Origin: JAFGRR01 sp964563855
GTDB taxonomy: Bacteria; Planctomycetota; Phycisphaerae; UBA1845; Fen-1342
Direction of reading: 5' to 3'
Assembly: GCA_964563855.1 (NCBI GenBank)
Contig: CAZLYU010000014.1
Location: forward strand, 1-64,000
Length of the DNA: 64,000 bases
Shown: positions 1-9,193 of the stretch, piece by piece
How the letters are laid out: each line of letters opens with the position of its first letter
Position numbering within the stretch: position 1 is the first letter of the stretch
Made by a program: the position numbers and the translations under genes
The notes under the pieces: generated by a model
Database searches by the model: none
Told to the model about the DNA's origin: nothing
What the model saw: only the letters and a program-made list of their open reading frames with translations

Positions 1-1
1 G

Positions 2-1960
2 GCGCTCAAGAAGATGAAGGTGTGTGCTCTCGACATGGGGGCGCGGATCGCGGTGGAGAAGTATCGCGGTGAGTTTGAGGAGCGCTTGAAGGCGGTTGTG
101 CAGGCGGTGACCGACTCAGACGGACAGGTCATTCTCTTTGTCGACGAGCTGCACACGGTGGTTGGCGCGGGGAAGACCGAGGGGTCGCCCGACGCGGGCA
201 ACCTACTCAAGCCGGCCCTCGCACGCGGCGAGCTGCGCTGCATCGGCGCGACGACGCTCGAGGAGTATCGGCAGCACGTCGAGAAAGACAAAGCGCTCGA
301 GCGCCGCTTCCAGCCGGTCTACGTCGGCGAGCCCAGCGCCGAAGACACCATCGCGATCTTGCGCGGCCTCAAGCCGCGGTACGACGCGCACCACGGCGTG
401 CGCATTCAGGACGCGGCGCTCGTTGCGGCGGCGACGCTCTCGAAACGCTACATCACCGATCGGCAATTGCCGGATAAGGCCATCGACTTGATCGACGAGG
501 CCGCCAGCCGTCTGCGCATCGAGAACGACTCGCTGCCGACCGAGCTCGACGAACTGCGACGGCGCATCATGCAACTCGAGATCGAGCGCGAGGCGCTGCG
601 CAAGGAGAAGGACGAAGCCAGTCGCAAACAGCTCGACGCCAACGAGAAGCTCTTGGCGGAACTCAAGGAGCAGGATCGCGGTCTCACCGCGCAGTGGGAG
701 AACGAGAAGGGCGCGATCGATGCGATCAAGGCCATCAAGGTCGAGCTTGATCAGAAGCAGACCGAACTCGACGAGGCGCAGCGCCGGGGCGAGCTCGAGG
801 CCGCGGCGCGCATCCGCTTCGGCGAGCTGCCCGCGCTGCAACAGAAGCTGACCGAGCGCGAGCAGCGACTGACCGAGCTGCATGCGCAGGGCGGCGGCCT
901 GTTGCGCGAGGAGGTCACCGCGGATGAGATCGCCGCTGTCGTCAGCAAGTGGACCGGCGTGCCGGTGACGCGGCTGCTCGAGGGTGAGAAAGAGAAGCTC
1001 ATGCAAATGGAGCTGCGGCTGCACGACCGCGTGATCGGACAGGACGAGGCGGTGCGCGCGGTCTCCGACGCGGTCCGTCGCAGCCGCGCCGGGCTCGGCG
1101 ACCCGAACCGCCCGGTTGGCTCGTTCCTGTTTCTGGGGCCCACGGGCGTCGGCAAGACCGAGCTGTGCAAGGCGCTGGCGGAATTTCTGTTCGACGACGA
1201 GGCCGCGTTCGTGCGGATCGACATGTCGGAGTTTATGGAGCCGCACTCTGTCGCGCGGTTGATCGGCGCCCCTCCCGGCTACGTCGGCTATGAAGAGGGC
1301 GGCCGACTGACCGAGGCGGTGCACCGGCGGCCGTACAGCGTGATCTTGCTCGACGAGATCGAGAAGGCGCACCCCGACGTGTTCAACGTGCTGCTGCAGG
1401 TGCTCGACGACGGACGTCTGACCGATGGTCATGGCCGCACGGTCGACTTCCGCAACACGATCATCGCGATGACCAGCAACATCGGCTCGCAGCATATTCA
1501 GGAGCTCTCGTCGCAAAGCGAGGATGAGCGCGTGACCCGCGGCGGTGGAACGGCGGTCGCCGAGCAGACCGACGCGCTGGTCGACGTCGAGATCGAGATG
1601 AAGGTGCGCGATGAGCTCAAGAAGTTCTTCCGCCCCGAGTTCCTCAACCGCGTCGACGAGACGATCATCTTCCATCGCCTCGGCCGGGCGCAGTTGCGGC
1701 GCATCGTTGATCTGCAGGCCGCGTATCTGCAGCAGCGCCTCGCCGACCGCGAGATGACGCTGCGCCTGAGCGATGCGGCGAAAGATCAGTTGGCGTCGGA
1801 CGGCTACGACCCGGTGTATGGCGCCCGACCGTTGAAGCGTTTGCTGCAACAGCAGGTGGAGAATCCGCTGGCCAAGCGCATTCTCAGCGGTGAATTCGGC
1901 CCCGGCGACGCGATCACGGTCGATGTGAACGGCGACGGGTTCGTGTTCGCGAAAGCGTAG
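2..1960 (+). CDS. clpB: ATP-dependent disaggregase ClpB, 5' end cut by window
   Basis: ClpB is a hexameric cytoplasmic Hsp100 ATPase that pulls polypeptides out of aggregates together with DnaK. The reading frame is already open at base 2, before the first Met at 14, so the N domain and the first Walker A lie outside the window. Visible in order are the NBD1 Walker B (VILFVDELHT), the RRF arginine segment, a charged middle coiled coil at about residues 170-300, the NBD2 Walker A (GPTGVGKT), the NBD2 Walker B (VILLDEIEKAHPD) and sensor 2 (GARPLKR). About 25 extra residues rich in Glu/Asp/Gly sit in NBD2 after the TSNIGS segment, compared with E. coli ClpB. The gene converges with the metalloprotease gene. 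Identification is certain; only the missing 5' end is unknown. Confidence 0.97.
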   Translation, partial: ALKKMKVCALDMGARIAVEKYRGEFEERLKAVVQAVTDSDGQVILFVDELHTVVGAGKTEGSPDAGNLLKPALARGELRCIGATTLEEYRQHVEKDKALERRFQPVYVGEPSAEDTIAILRGLKPRYDAHHGVRIQDAALVAAATLSKRYITDRQLPDKAIDLIDEAASRLRIENDSLPTELDELRRRIMQLEIEREALRKEKDEASRKQLDANEKLLAELKEQDRGLTAQWENEKGAIDAIKAIKVELDQKQTELDEAQRRGELEAAARIRFGELPALQQKLTEREQRLTELHAQGGGLLREEVTADEIAAVVSKWTGVPVTRLLEGEKEKLMQMELRLHDRVIGQDEAVRAVSDAVRRSRAGLGDPNRPVGSFLFLGPTGVGKTELCKALAEFLFDDEAAFVRIDMSEFMEPHSVARLIGAPPGYVGYEEGGRLTEAVHRRPYSVILLDEIEKAHPDVFNVLLQVLDDGRLTDGHGRTVDFRNTIIAMTSNIGSQHIQELSSQSEDERVTRGGGTAVAEQTDALVDVEIEMKVRDELKKFFRPEFLNRVDETIIFHRLGRAQLRRIVDLQAAYLQQRLADREMTLRLSDAAKDQLASDGYDPVYGARPLKRLLQQQVENPLAKRILSGEFGPGDAITVDVNGDGFVFAKA

Positions 1961-2068
1961 CGTGCGGTGCAGCTCAGGTAGGCAGCGTCGTTCGTGTCGG
2001 CGTGTGCGGCGAAGCGCTTGGGGTGCGCCGTGCGCCACATCGTCTACTCCGCACGGCTGACGCTACGC
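1955..2068. repeat. long-range inverted repeat between convergent genes
   Basis: The arms GCGTAGCG plus CGTGCGG (1955-1967) and CCGCACG plus CGCTACGC (2049-2068) are complementary, with five extra bases in the right arm. They bracket the space between the clpB stop and the 3' end of the metalloprotease gene. This could fold as a shared transcript-end structure, but no T tract follows on either strand, so terminator function is only a guess. Confidence 0.35.
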
Positions 2069-2089
2069 ATGGTCCGCATGCGGGACCGC

Positions 2090-3568
2090 TTAGCCGCCTG
2101 ACACGACTGCATCGACGAAGCAATCAATGTCGCCGGCGTTGATCAGGCCGTCATCCGTACAGTCGCCGTGTCGCCAGTCGCACTCTGGGAATTGACCGAT
2201 GTAGCCGGCGGTGTCGGTGACGGCGAGCACAAACCCGTCGATGTCGCCGGCGTTGACTGCGCCGTCACAGTTCATGTCGGCAAGGATGAACGACGCCTGA
2301 CACACGTCGGGGATGTCGTCGCCGTCGTTGTCTTCGAGCTTTCCTAGTGCGATTTCGCTGAGGTCGTGCAACCCGTTGTCGTTGCAGTCGGTGAAGGTGC
2401 TGGCGCGGAACAGGGCGACGGTGGGCGAGGTGAGATTCATCGCCAACGCGTTGTGGGCCTGCCGCGATTGCCCGACCGGCACGCCGGTGTCGTACCCGGC
2501 GTAGGTGCGATCCGGGTTTGAGAATCGCAGGATGCGTGTGCCGGGGCTGTAGGCCATCACCGTGCGGTAGGCGTTGTTGCCGAAGCGGTGGCCGAAGCCG
2601 AAGGGGTAGAGCGAGCTCGACGAGTTGTCGTGATCGTGGGTGCACGACATGTTGTGGCCGATTTCGTGGCCGAACGTGTAATAGCCGGTGGCGCAACTGG
2701 CGCGGACGATCGAGAACGCTGAACTCGCGAAGCCGGTCGAGAGCGACGACATGCGATAGGCCGAGCCGCAGGGACCGTAGTTCTGCACGATCAGGACGAC
2801 GACATCCGCCCCGTAGGTGTTGCGCATGCTGTGAATCTGGTCGAGCCATCCATCCCAGGTGTTGGTCAGCGACCAGAGCAGGCTTCCGGGTGTGTTGAAC
2901 TCGTCGGCCTCCACCGCTTCCGCGTGCACCAGGCGCAGGCGGTGATCGACGCCGCTGTCTTCATACGCGGTGTTGGTTTCGGTGATGGCGAGATTCACCA
3001 GCGCCTGTGCCCCCGAGGCGCCGTACGCACCCACCACATCGTCGGTGTACAGCACCATCACGTCGACGAGCGACCCGTCGTCATCGGCGGTGAGGGGCGC
3101 GAGCGGTTCGGGGCTGGTCGGCTCGACGGGGGCGATGACTTCATCGCAGCCGCCCAACTGCGTCGTATCAATTTCTCGCAGAATTGTCGCGTCGGGCGTT
3201 GGGACGATCTGGAAGAGACGCCCGTTGGTGACGATGGTTCCGGCAAACACGCCGTCGCGCTGCACCAGCGTGAACGTGCCGCTCGGGTCACCCACGATGT
3301 GTCCGCGCCACGCAGCAGTCGGCGCTTCGTCGACAACGGCTTCGAGCTTCACCTCGATGTCGAGGTCATCAAATAGCGTGATCGCGAGGGCGCCGCGCTT
3401 GGCGCCGTCGCGCAATGATCGCGCGTCGACATGCACCGCTTGCGAACGCAGCGCTGCGGGTTCTTCCGTATCAACCGTCGCGGGAAGCGGGGTCAGAAAC
3501 GCGTGACTCGACGCCGAAACAACGCTGATCAGTAGCACGACGCTGACTCTCGGGACGATGACGTTCAT
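2090..3568 (-). CDS. secreted reprolysin-like zinc metalloprotease with C-terminal dockerin-like repeats
   Basis: This is probably an exported metzincin-type peptidase. From the ATG at 3568 the protein has a signal peptide (hydrophobic VVLLISVVSA, then SSHA), a propeptide-like region, and a catalytic domain. That domain holds HEIGH at about 301-305, a third ligand His at about 311, and a Met-turn (TVMAYSPG) at about 338. The usual Gly of HExxHxxGxxH is replaced by Ser. The C-terminus contains a CNDNG...DNDGDDIPD calcium-loop region and two D-x-N/T-x-D-G repeats ending NAGDIDxFVxAV, a dockerin-like module also found in the gene at 50742-51584. A GTG at 3586 is in frame, but the ATG gives the more normal signal peptide. 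Substrate and anchoring are unknown. Confidence 0.85.
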   Translation of the reverse strand: MNVIVPRVSVVLLISVVSASSHAFLTPLPATVDTEEPAALRSQAVHVDARSLRDGAKRGALAITLFDDLDIEVKLEAVVDEAPTAAWRGHIVGDPSGTFTLVQRDGVFAGTIVTNGRLFQIVPTPDATILREIDTTQLGGCDEVIAPVEPTSPEPLAPLTADDDGSLVDVMVLYTDDVVGAYGASGAQALVNLAITETNTAYEDSGVDHRLRLVHAEAVEADEFNTPGSLLWSLTNTWDGWLDQIHSMRNTYGADVVVLIVQNYGPCGSAYRMSSLSTGFASSAFSIVRASCATGYYTFGHEIGHNMSCTHDHDNSSSSLYPFGFGHRFGNNAYRTVMAYSPGTRILRFSNPDRTYAGYDTGVPVGQSRQAHNALAMNLTSPTVALFRASTFTDCNDNGLHDLSEIALGKLEDNDGDDIPDVCQASFILADMNCDGAVNAGDIDGFVLAVTDTAGYIGQFPECDWRHGDCTDDGLINAGDIDCFVDAVVSGG

Positions 3569-3763
3569 CGTTTCGATATGCCTCACGACAGCTTGCAGAT
3601 TGGCTCAGCCCACCCGATATAGGGGCCCGGCGACGATTTCTAACGCGATTATCGGCGCGACGCGGCGTGAGTACGCCGGGTCGTCCGCGTCATCATACCG
3701 CAGGGGCGGAGGATTCCGGCGCGTTTTCCTCCCTCGGCCTCGCATCCATCCAGGCCAAGGCCG

Positions 3764-4330
3764 CTATGCCTCGGGCGCGACGTGAATTCGCCGCGCGTTG
3801 ATGACCGGGGGTTCTTCGGGGGTGGCGCGCGGCAGCATCTCGCCTTCGATCGTGACGGTCGCGAGGGGCTTGAGGCCTTTCTGATTTAGCAATCCGATCG
3901 GCAACGGGCGACCGCGTTCGTCGACGATCTGCACGGTCGCCAGATTGCTCAGCAGATTTTCGCGCGGCTCGCAGCAATAGTCCCACGGCGTTGGGCAACC
4001 GTCGTTGTGCCGCTGGTCGCACGACTTTAACTGCGCGTCGGCGATGACGAACACAGCGGCGGTATCGACGAAGGGTTCGAGGCGACCGCCGATGCGCCCC
4101 GTGATAACGACATTGCCCTCGGCTTCGGCGTCGGTAAAGAGCTCGCCAACCGGTCGCGCGTCCGCCGGCGGGGTATCAACGAACAGCGCGTCCGGTAGGG
4201 TTGGCGGCGCTGCGGCCGACGCGGACTCGGCCGAGCGGGCGCCGTCGGAGTCGGCGCCGCGTTCGCATCCCGACAGTGCGAGAAGCGCGAGGCCGAGCAA
4301 GAGCATCGTTCCTGGCATTGGTAGGTTCAT
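3764..4330 (-). CDS. lipoprotein of the ABC export operon
   Basis: This 188-residue predicted lipoprotein has the lipobox LALSGC with Cys22 as acylation site, so it should be tethered to a periplasm-facing membrane. The start ATG at 4330 is preceded by GGGAG at normal spacing; longer upstream reading is out of character. The mature part has an Ala/Ser-rich linker, then a compact domain (VVITGRIGG ... VTIEGEMLP) that may be a small beta-barrel. It carries four Cys in a CDQ...GCP...YCC arrangement, which could form disulphides or bind metal. It is the last gene of the minus-strand operon, 35 bases after the second permease, so it likely assists that exporter. No named family recognised. Confidence 0.75.
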   Translation of the reverse strand: MNLPMPGTMLLLGLALLALSGCERGADSDGARSAESASAAAPPTLPDALFVDTPPADARPVGELFTDAEAEGNVVITGRIGGRLEPFVDTAAVFVIADAQLKSCDQRHNDGCPTPWDYCCEPRENLLSNLATVQIVDERGRPLPIGLLNQKGLKPLATVTIEGEMLPRATPEEPPVINARRIHVAPEA

Positions 4331-4365
4331 GGTGATCACTCCCAGTGGATTAAAAGGTTGAACCG

Positions 4366-5538
4366 TTATCCCGCGCGCAAGGCGGTGACGATCGGCATTC
4401 GTAAGCAACGCCACAGCGGTGGAATGACGCCGACGACCGCGAGCGCGGCGCCGGCGGCGAGTCCCGTGAGCAGCACGGGTGCGTCGATCGAGAGCGCGAA
4501 GGCTCCCATGGAGAAGCGAACCGCGACGCCGTCGATCAGCCAGAGCGCGAGCACCGCGGCGAGGATCGCGCCGCCGGCGGTGGCCAGCAACGACTCCTGC
4601 AAGAAGCTGACGATCAGCGCGCGGCGGGGAAAGCCGAGCGTCTGCAGCGCTCCGAGTTCGCGCACGCGGGCCGCGAAGGCGGCGTACATGGTGTTCAGTC
4701 CGCCAAAAAGTCCGCCGATTGCGATCAGCGCCGCGGTCCCCCACACCATGGCGCGGACTGGGCCGTAGAACGCGAACAGACCGGCGTAATAGTCGGTCTC
4801 GCGCATGGCGGTCAGGTCGAGGTCGAGCCGGCGGGTGCACCAGAGTTGCACGTCTTCGAACGTGGCGGTGTCGAGCGTGAGCACGACGGTCGACAGGGTG
4901 TTCTCGCGGCGCGTCGCGATCTGCAGATCGGTCAGCGGCAGCCACAGTTCGGCATTCATGACAGTCTGCGGCGCAGCGAAGCGGCCGACGATCGTCCATT
5001 CGTGATTGTCGAACCACAGCGTTTCGCCGATGGCTACGGCTTGCTCGGGAAGGTCGAGGCGGGTGGCCGCCATCGCGCCGGCGAGCAACTCGTAGGCGCC
5101 GGCGCGTGGCGCGCGACCCGCCGTGATTTGCACCTGAGGATGCACCAGAAACGCTGCGGGCGTTATGCCGCGCATGACGGCCTGGTGCTCGGTGGGTGCG
5201 TTCTGACTCGTCCGCAAGACGACGGCGGCGTGCACCTCGGGCGAGACGAACGGCTGGCCGAGCAGGGTGCGAACGCCCGGGACGCTGGCGGAGACGAGCG
5301 TCGCGGCGTTCGCACTGATCTGACTGCGCTCGACGCTTTCTTCACTACCGACGCCGAGCAGCATGACGTTATCTGGGCGGCCGCCGGTGGCCAGGCTGTG
5401 CTCCATTCCGCGGACGAAGCCGCCGGCGGTGAGCACGAGCAGCACGACGAGCGCGGCGCCGAAGACGCTGGCGCACAGGCGTAGCGGCGAGCGTCCGAGA
5501 TTGCGGACGGCGTATTCGAAGGGGAGTAGTCTCAGCAT
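4366..5538 (-). CDS. ABC transporter permease (FtsX/MacB-type), second of two
   Basis: This 390-residue inner-membrane permease has the FtsX-like plan: one N-terminal membrane helix (about residues 18-42, following the RNLGRSPLRL amphipathic start), a large periplasmic MacB-PCD-like domain (about 45-260), and three C-terminal helices (about 265-380). It lies 16 bases downstream of the first permease and is homologous to it in layout, so the two probably form a heterodimer driven by the ATPase at 6706-7419. This class (MacB, LolCE, DevC) moves lipids, lipoproteins, peptides or metals by a mechanotransmission mechanism rather than an open channel. The substrate cannot be read from the sequence. 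Confidence 0.88.
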   Translation of the reverse strand: MLRLLPFEYAVRNLGRSPLRLCASVFGAALVVLLVLTAGGFVRGMEHSLATGGRPDNVMLLGVGSEESVERSQISANAATLVSASVPGVRTLLGQPFVSPEVHAAVVLRTSQNAPTEHQAVMRGITPAAFLVHPQVQITAGRAPRAGAYELLAGAMAATRLDLPEQAVAIGETLWFDNHEWTIVGRFAAPQTVMNAELWLPLTDLQIATRRENTLSTVVLTLDTATFEDVQLWCTRRLDLDLTAMRETDYYAGLFAFYGPVRAMVWGTAALIAIGGLFGGLNTMYAAFAARVRELGALQTLGFPRRALIVSFLQESLLATAGGAILAAVLALWLIDGVAVRFSMGAFALSIDAPVLLTGLAAGAALAVVGVIPPLWRCLRMPIVTALRAG

Positions 5539-5554
5539 GGTTTCGCTCTCCGAT

Positions 5555-6709
5555 CTACGCGGCGCGGAAGCAGGAAACGATGTCGCGGCGACTGGCCTGC
5601 CACGCGGGTGCGAGCCCCGCGACGACGCCGACGATTGCCGAGATCAGCACGCCCCAGAGAAAGATGTCGAGCGACGCAATGATCGGGATGCTGTGGCTGT
5701 CGACGGAGAGCGCGAGCGCGCTGTAGCGCAGAAACGCGATTGCCAGGGCTGAGCCGAACGCGCCGCCGACGAGGCTGAGGACGAGTCCCTCAGCGATGAT
5801 GAGCCGCGCGACGCGGCCGCTTGCGTAGCCGAGCGTCTGCAGGATGGCGTGATCGCGCAAGCGGTCTTGGACGCTGAGCACAATCGCGTTGCCGACGAGC
5901 GCCAGCACTGCCGCGAGGCTGGCCCAGCCGAGATAGCGCATGAAGCCGACGATCTCGATGACATCGCTTGCGGCTCGCGCGACGAAGGCCTTCTCGGCGC
6001 TGGTCGCGGTTGGCTCCTGGTCGGCGATGAAGCGGTCATCGATGGCGGCGGCGACCGCGTCGAGCTGGTTGGGATCTTGAACGGTGACGGCGAACTGGGT
6101 CACGATGCCGCCGGCGCTGCCGCCGGACGCGAACTGCAGGAAGTCGAGGTGGACGTACGCCACGTTCTGATCCTGCGGCGCTGCGGAGCTCACGATGCAG
6201 GCGACGTAGGCCTGCACGCCGGCCGCCTGGAATTGATCGCCGACGCGAAAGCCGCGGCGTTGGGCAAGCACTTCGCCGATGAGGGCCGCATCGCCGCGTC
6301 GTCGCCACTCGTCGAGCGAGCCGTCGAGCAGCTCCATGCGCTGCTCCACCATGATCGAGAGATCGTCGCGCGGCACGCCGCGGAAGGTGACGACGTCGAG
6401 GCTGGCCCGGCAGTTGTTGACGACGATCTTCATCGGCGTGACCCGCACGACGCCGTCGATCTGGCGGATCTGTTGTTCGTATGACTGCGGGAGTCGACTG
6501 GTGAATGGGCAATAGCGGTCTTTGCGATAGACGATGAGCGTGGTGTCTTTCGCGGTGGCGGAGGTGGCCGCATCGACGCCGGCCTGCATCGCCTGCACGC
6601 CGGCGAAGAGGAACATCGCGACGGCGACGCCCGCGATGGTGAGCAGGCTGCGGGTGCGCGCTCGCCACGTTTGCTTGAGAATCAGCGGAATGAAGCGTGG
6701 GGCGATCAT
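5555..6709 (-). CDS. ABC transporter permease (FtsX/MacB-type), first of two
   Basis: This 384-residue permease has an N-terminal membrane helix (SLLTIAGVAVAMFLFAGVQ), a periplasmic domain of about 210 residues, and three C-terminal membrane helices with a conserved FtsX-type segment (ILQTLGYASGRV). Its start overlaps the ATPase stop by four bases (ATGA), showing translational coupling. A Cys in the periplasmic domain (RYCPF) and another (VVNNCRAS) may form a disulphide. It should pair with the following permease. Family assignment is firm; substrate is unknown. Confidence 0.88.
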   Translation of the reverse strand: MIAPRFIPLILKQTWRARTRSLLTIAGVAVAMFLFAGVQAMQAGVDAATSATAKDTTLIVYRKDRYCPFTSRLPQSYEQQIRQIDGVVRVTPMKIVVNNCRASLDVVTFRGVPRDDLSIMVEQRMELLDGSLDEWRRRGDAALIGEVLAQRRGFRVGDQFQAAGVQAYVACIVSSAAPQDQNVAYVHLDFLQFASGGSAGGIVTQFAVTVQDPNQLDAVAAAIDDRFIADQEPTATSAEKAFVARAASDVIEIVGFMRYLGWASLAAVLALVGNAIVLSVQDRLRDHAILQTLGYASGRVARLIIAEGLVLSLVGGAFGSALAIAFLRYSALALSVDSHSIPIIASLDIFLWGVLISAIVGVVAGLAPAWQASRRDIVSCFRAA

Positions 6710-7419
6710 GCGGACGCCTCCTGTTGCACGGCGGCGGTGCGCTGGGTCGCCTGGACCAGTCGGCCCTTCTCGAGGTGCAGCACGCGACGGGCGTACTCGG
6801 CCGCGTGCGCGTCGTGCGTCACCATGACCAGGGTGACGTTGAGTTCTTCGTTGAGCTGGGTGAGCAGCGTCATGATCGCCTTGGCGCTGGCGGCGTCGAG
6901 ATCGCCGGTGGGTTCGTCGGCGACGATGATGCGTGGGTTAGTGACGATGGCGCGGGCGATCGCGACGCGCTGCTCCTGACCGCCGGAGAGCTGTCGCGGG
7001 AAGTGGTCATGACGATCGGCGACGCCGACGAGATTGAGGGCCGCGGAGACGCGGTCGTGTCGTTGCCGGCGGCCGAGCTTGTGGAGCAGCAGCGGCAATT
7101 CGACGTTCTCGTACGCGGTCAGCGTCGGCACGAGGTTGTAGAGCTGGAAGATGTATCCGACGTAGCGGCTGCGCCACGGCGCGAGTCGGCTGCGCGACAG
7201 GCGGCTTAACTCGTGACCATCGACGCGGAGCGATCCGCTGGTCGGCTGGTCGATGCCGGCGATCAGGTTGAGCAACGTCGTCTTGCCGCTGCCCGAGGGG
7301 CCCATGAGCGCCAGGAACTCGCCGGCTTCGACATCAAGATCGAGGTCGGCCAGCGGGGTGATCGTGCTGGCGCCTTTCGTGTAAGTCCGCGTGAGTTGGC
7401 GGCATTCGATCAGGCTCAT
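6706..7419 (-). CDS. ABC transporter ATPase (LolD/MacB-type)
   Basis: This 237-residue nucleotide-binding subunit powers the adjacent permeases from the cytoplasmic side. Complete motifs are visible: Walker A (GPSGSGKTT, about residues 40-48), a Q-loop in IFQLYNLVP, the ABC signature (LSGGQEQR), Walker B with the catalytic Glu (IIVADEPTGDLD) and the H-loop (VMVTHD). Its start overlaps the adaptor gene's stop by four bases and its stop overlaps the permease start, so adaptor, ATPase and permease are translated as one coupled block. Confidence 0.95.
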   Translation of the reverse strand: MSLIECRQLTRTYTKGASTITPLADLDLDVEAGEFLALMGPSGSGKTTLLNLIAGIDQPTSGSLRVDGHELSRLSRSRLAPWRSRYVGYIFQLYNLVPTLTAYENVELPLLLHKLGRRQRHDRVSAALNLVGVADRHDHFPRQLSGGQEQRVAIARAIVTNPRIIVADEPTGDLDAASAKAIMTLLTQLNEELNVTLVMVTHDAHAAEYARRVLHLEKGRLVQATQRTAAVQQEASA

Positions 7420-8963
7420 GCGTCGTCCTCCCGTACGCGCACGCCGTCGCGCATGGCGCTCGGCGGTGAAGTGATCACGCGGTCGCCGGGTTGCAAACCG
7501 GATCGTATGTGCACCCAGTCGTCTTGCGCGGCGCCGCCGAGTTCGACGGCGACACGTCGCGCGACGCCAGCGACGCGGTCGATCTTCCAGACAAACGGAT
7601 CGCTCTCCGGCGATTGAATCGCTGCGCGCGGTGCGAAAGGGCGCTCGGCGCTCGCGGCGGCGGCGATTGCGGGGGCGCCGTCGCCGCGCCCGAAGAAGCG
7701 CACCCGGGCGAGCATCTCGGGTTTGAGTTCGCGGGCGGGGGCGTCGATCGCGACCTTCACTTGCAGCGTGTTCTTCTGGATGTCGGCCTCATGCACGACG
7801 CGCGTGACCCGGCCCGTAAAGGTGCGCCCCGGCAACACATCCGCGATCACCTCGGCCCGCTGCCCCACGCCGACCTTCGCCGCGTCAACCAGCGGCACAT
7901 CGACGCGCACCTGCAGATGGTTGGGGTCGTAGAGATGCAGCACGTGGTTGGAATGGGGTGAGTCCATCATCATCATCACCTTGCTGCCCGGCGCAACGAG
8001 GCGCTGCATCACGACGCCGTCCACCGGCGAACGGACCTGCATCCGCTCCAGCCGCAGCGCTGTCTCGTCGCGAGCCGCCTGCGCCTCAGCGAGCGCCGCC
8101 TCCGCCGCGGCGACTGCGGCCTTGGCGCCAGCGAGTGCGCGGGTGTCGGCGATACGGCGCTCGAAGTCTTCCTGCGCGGCGGCGACCTCGGCCTCGAGCT
8201 GACGGATCTGCGCTTTCAGAATCGCCTCACGGCGGCGCATCACTTCGACGGCCGCCGCTTGTGCGAGGTAGTCCTGCTCGGCCTGCACCAGTTCGATGTC
8301 GCTGGTGACGCCGCGCTCGTGCAGCGGGCGGACGCGGTCGAACTCGGCTTTGAGGAAGACGGCGCGGGCCTGCTCGCGTTGCAGCTCGGCCGGCCAGCGA
8401 TCGAGTTCGGCGCGTCGCTCGGCGAGAGCGGCCCGCGCAGTTTCTCGTTTACGGGTGAGTTCAATCGGGTGGCTCCAGTTGTGCTGCGCTTCTTGAAGCC
8501 GTGCGTGCGCGGCCTGTAGCGACGCGTCGAGTTCACCGACCGTCGCCTTGGCGCGCTCCAGCGCCAGACGGGCGTCGTCGTCGACCAGGCGCGCGACGAC
8601 CTGCCCGCTGGCAACGGTTGCACCTTCCAGCACCAGCACGTCGGCGACGACGCCGTCGGCGAGGGCTGCGACGTGGATTAGGAAGGGGTCGGGTTCGATC
8701 CATCCCGGGGCCTGCGCGACGACCGCGCCGCGGGCGGCTTGGCCGACACCGTCCGCGCCGCGCTTCTCGATGACGGGGACTGCCTGGACCGCGAGCGTCG
8801 GTCGCACTGCATCGCGCAGGGCGTACGCAAAGATGCCGGCGGTCGCCGCCAAGACCACGGCTGGAATCAGCACGCGGCTGCGCCAACGGCGTGGCGGTGG
8901 TGCGAGGGCGGTTGGCTGCGCCGTAGGGGCGCCGGCCAACTGCTGGAGATCAATCGTGGACAC
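7416..8963 (-). CDS. HlyD-family periplasmic adaptor of the ABC exporter
   Basis: This 515-residue membrane-fusion protein has an N-terminal membrane anchor (about residues 30-47), a lipoyl-like half motif (ADGVVADVLVLEGATV), a long alpha-helical hairpin rich in Ala/Glu/Arg (about 125-300), a second lipoyl half (VRSPVDGVVMQRLV) and a beta-barrel region. It bridges an inner-membrane transporter to the outer envelope. The start is a GTG with a strong AGGAG seven bases upstream on the minus strand. A His-rich stretch (PHSNHVLHLYDPNH) follows the second lipoyl half. It is the first gene of the five-gene operon, and no TolC-like channel is encoded nearby. Confidence 0.9.
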   Translation of the reverse strand: MSTIDLQQLAGAPTAQPTALAPPPRRWRSRVLIPAVVLAATAGIFAYALRDAVRPTLAVQAVPVIEKRGADGVGQAARGAVVAQAPGWIEPDPFLIHVAALADGVVADVLVLEGATVASGQVVARLVDDDARLALERAKATVGELDASLQAAHARLQEAQHNWSHPIELTRKRETARAALAERRAELDRWPAELQREQARAVFLKAEFDRVRPLHERGVTSDIELVQAEQDYLAQAAAVEVMRRREAILKAQIRQLEAEVAAAQEDFERRIADTRALAGAKAAVAAAEAALAEAQAARDETALRLERMQVRSPVDGVVMQRLVAPGSKVMMMMDSPHSNHVLHLYDPNHLQVRVDVPLVDAAKVGVGQRAEVIADVLPGRTFTGRVTRVVHEADIQKNTLQVKVAIDAPARELKPEMLARVRFFGRGDGAPAIAAAASAERPFAPRAAIQSPESDPFVWKIDRVAGVARRVAVELGGAAQDDWVHIRSGLQPGDRVITSPPSAMRDGVRVREDDA

Positions 8964-9193
8964 GTCACACTCCTGTCGCTTCGCGCGGCGCCCGGTAGGT
9001 GCGTTGCGTCGCTTCTTGCATGATCCGATTATCGTTGGTCAGTCAGGCGGACGCGGCAGCCGTCGCAAGGCTCGCGCGGATTTAGACACGATTCGCCGGG
9101 CCTCGGGGGGCTACTGCAGGGCAGAACCGGTGAGTATCGATGTCTGTGACCGCCGGTGGCACGCTGCTGCCTCGCGGGCGCGAGCGCTGGCGT

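Noticed and set aside
203..2038. Minus-strand open frame of 611 codons opposite clpB
   Set aside because: It is antisense to a certain gene, Arg/Leu/His-rich and without domains; GC-rich coding DNA produces such open antisense frames.
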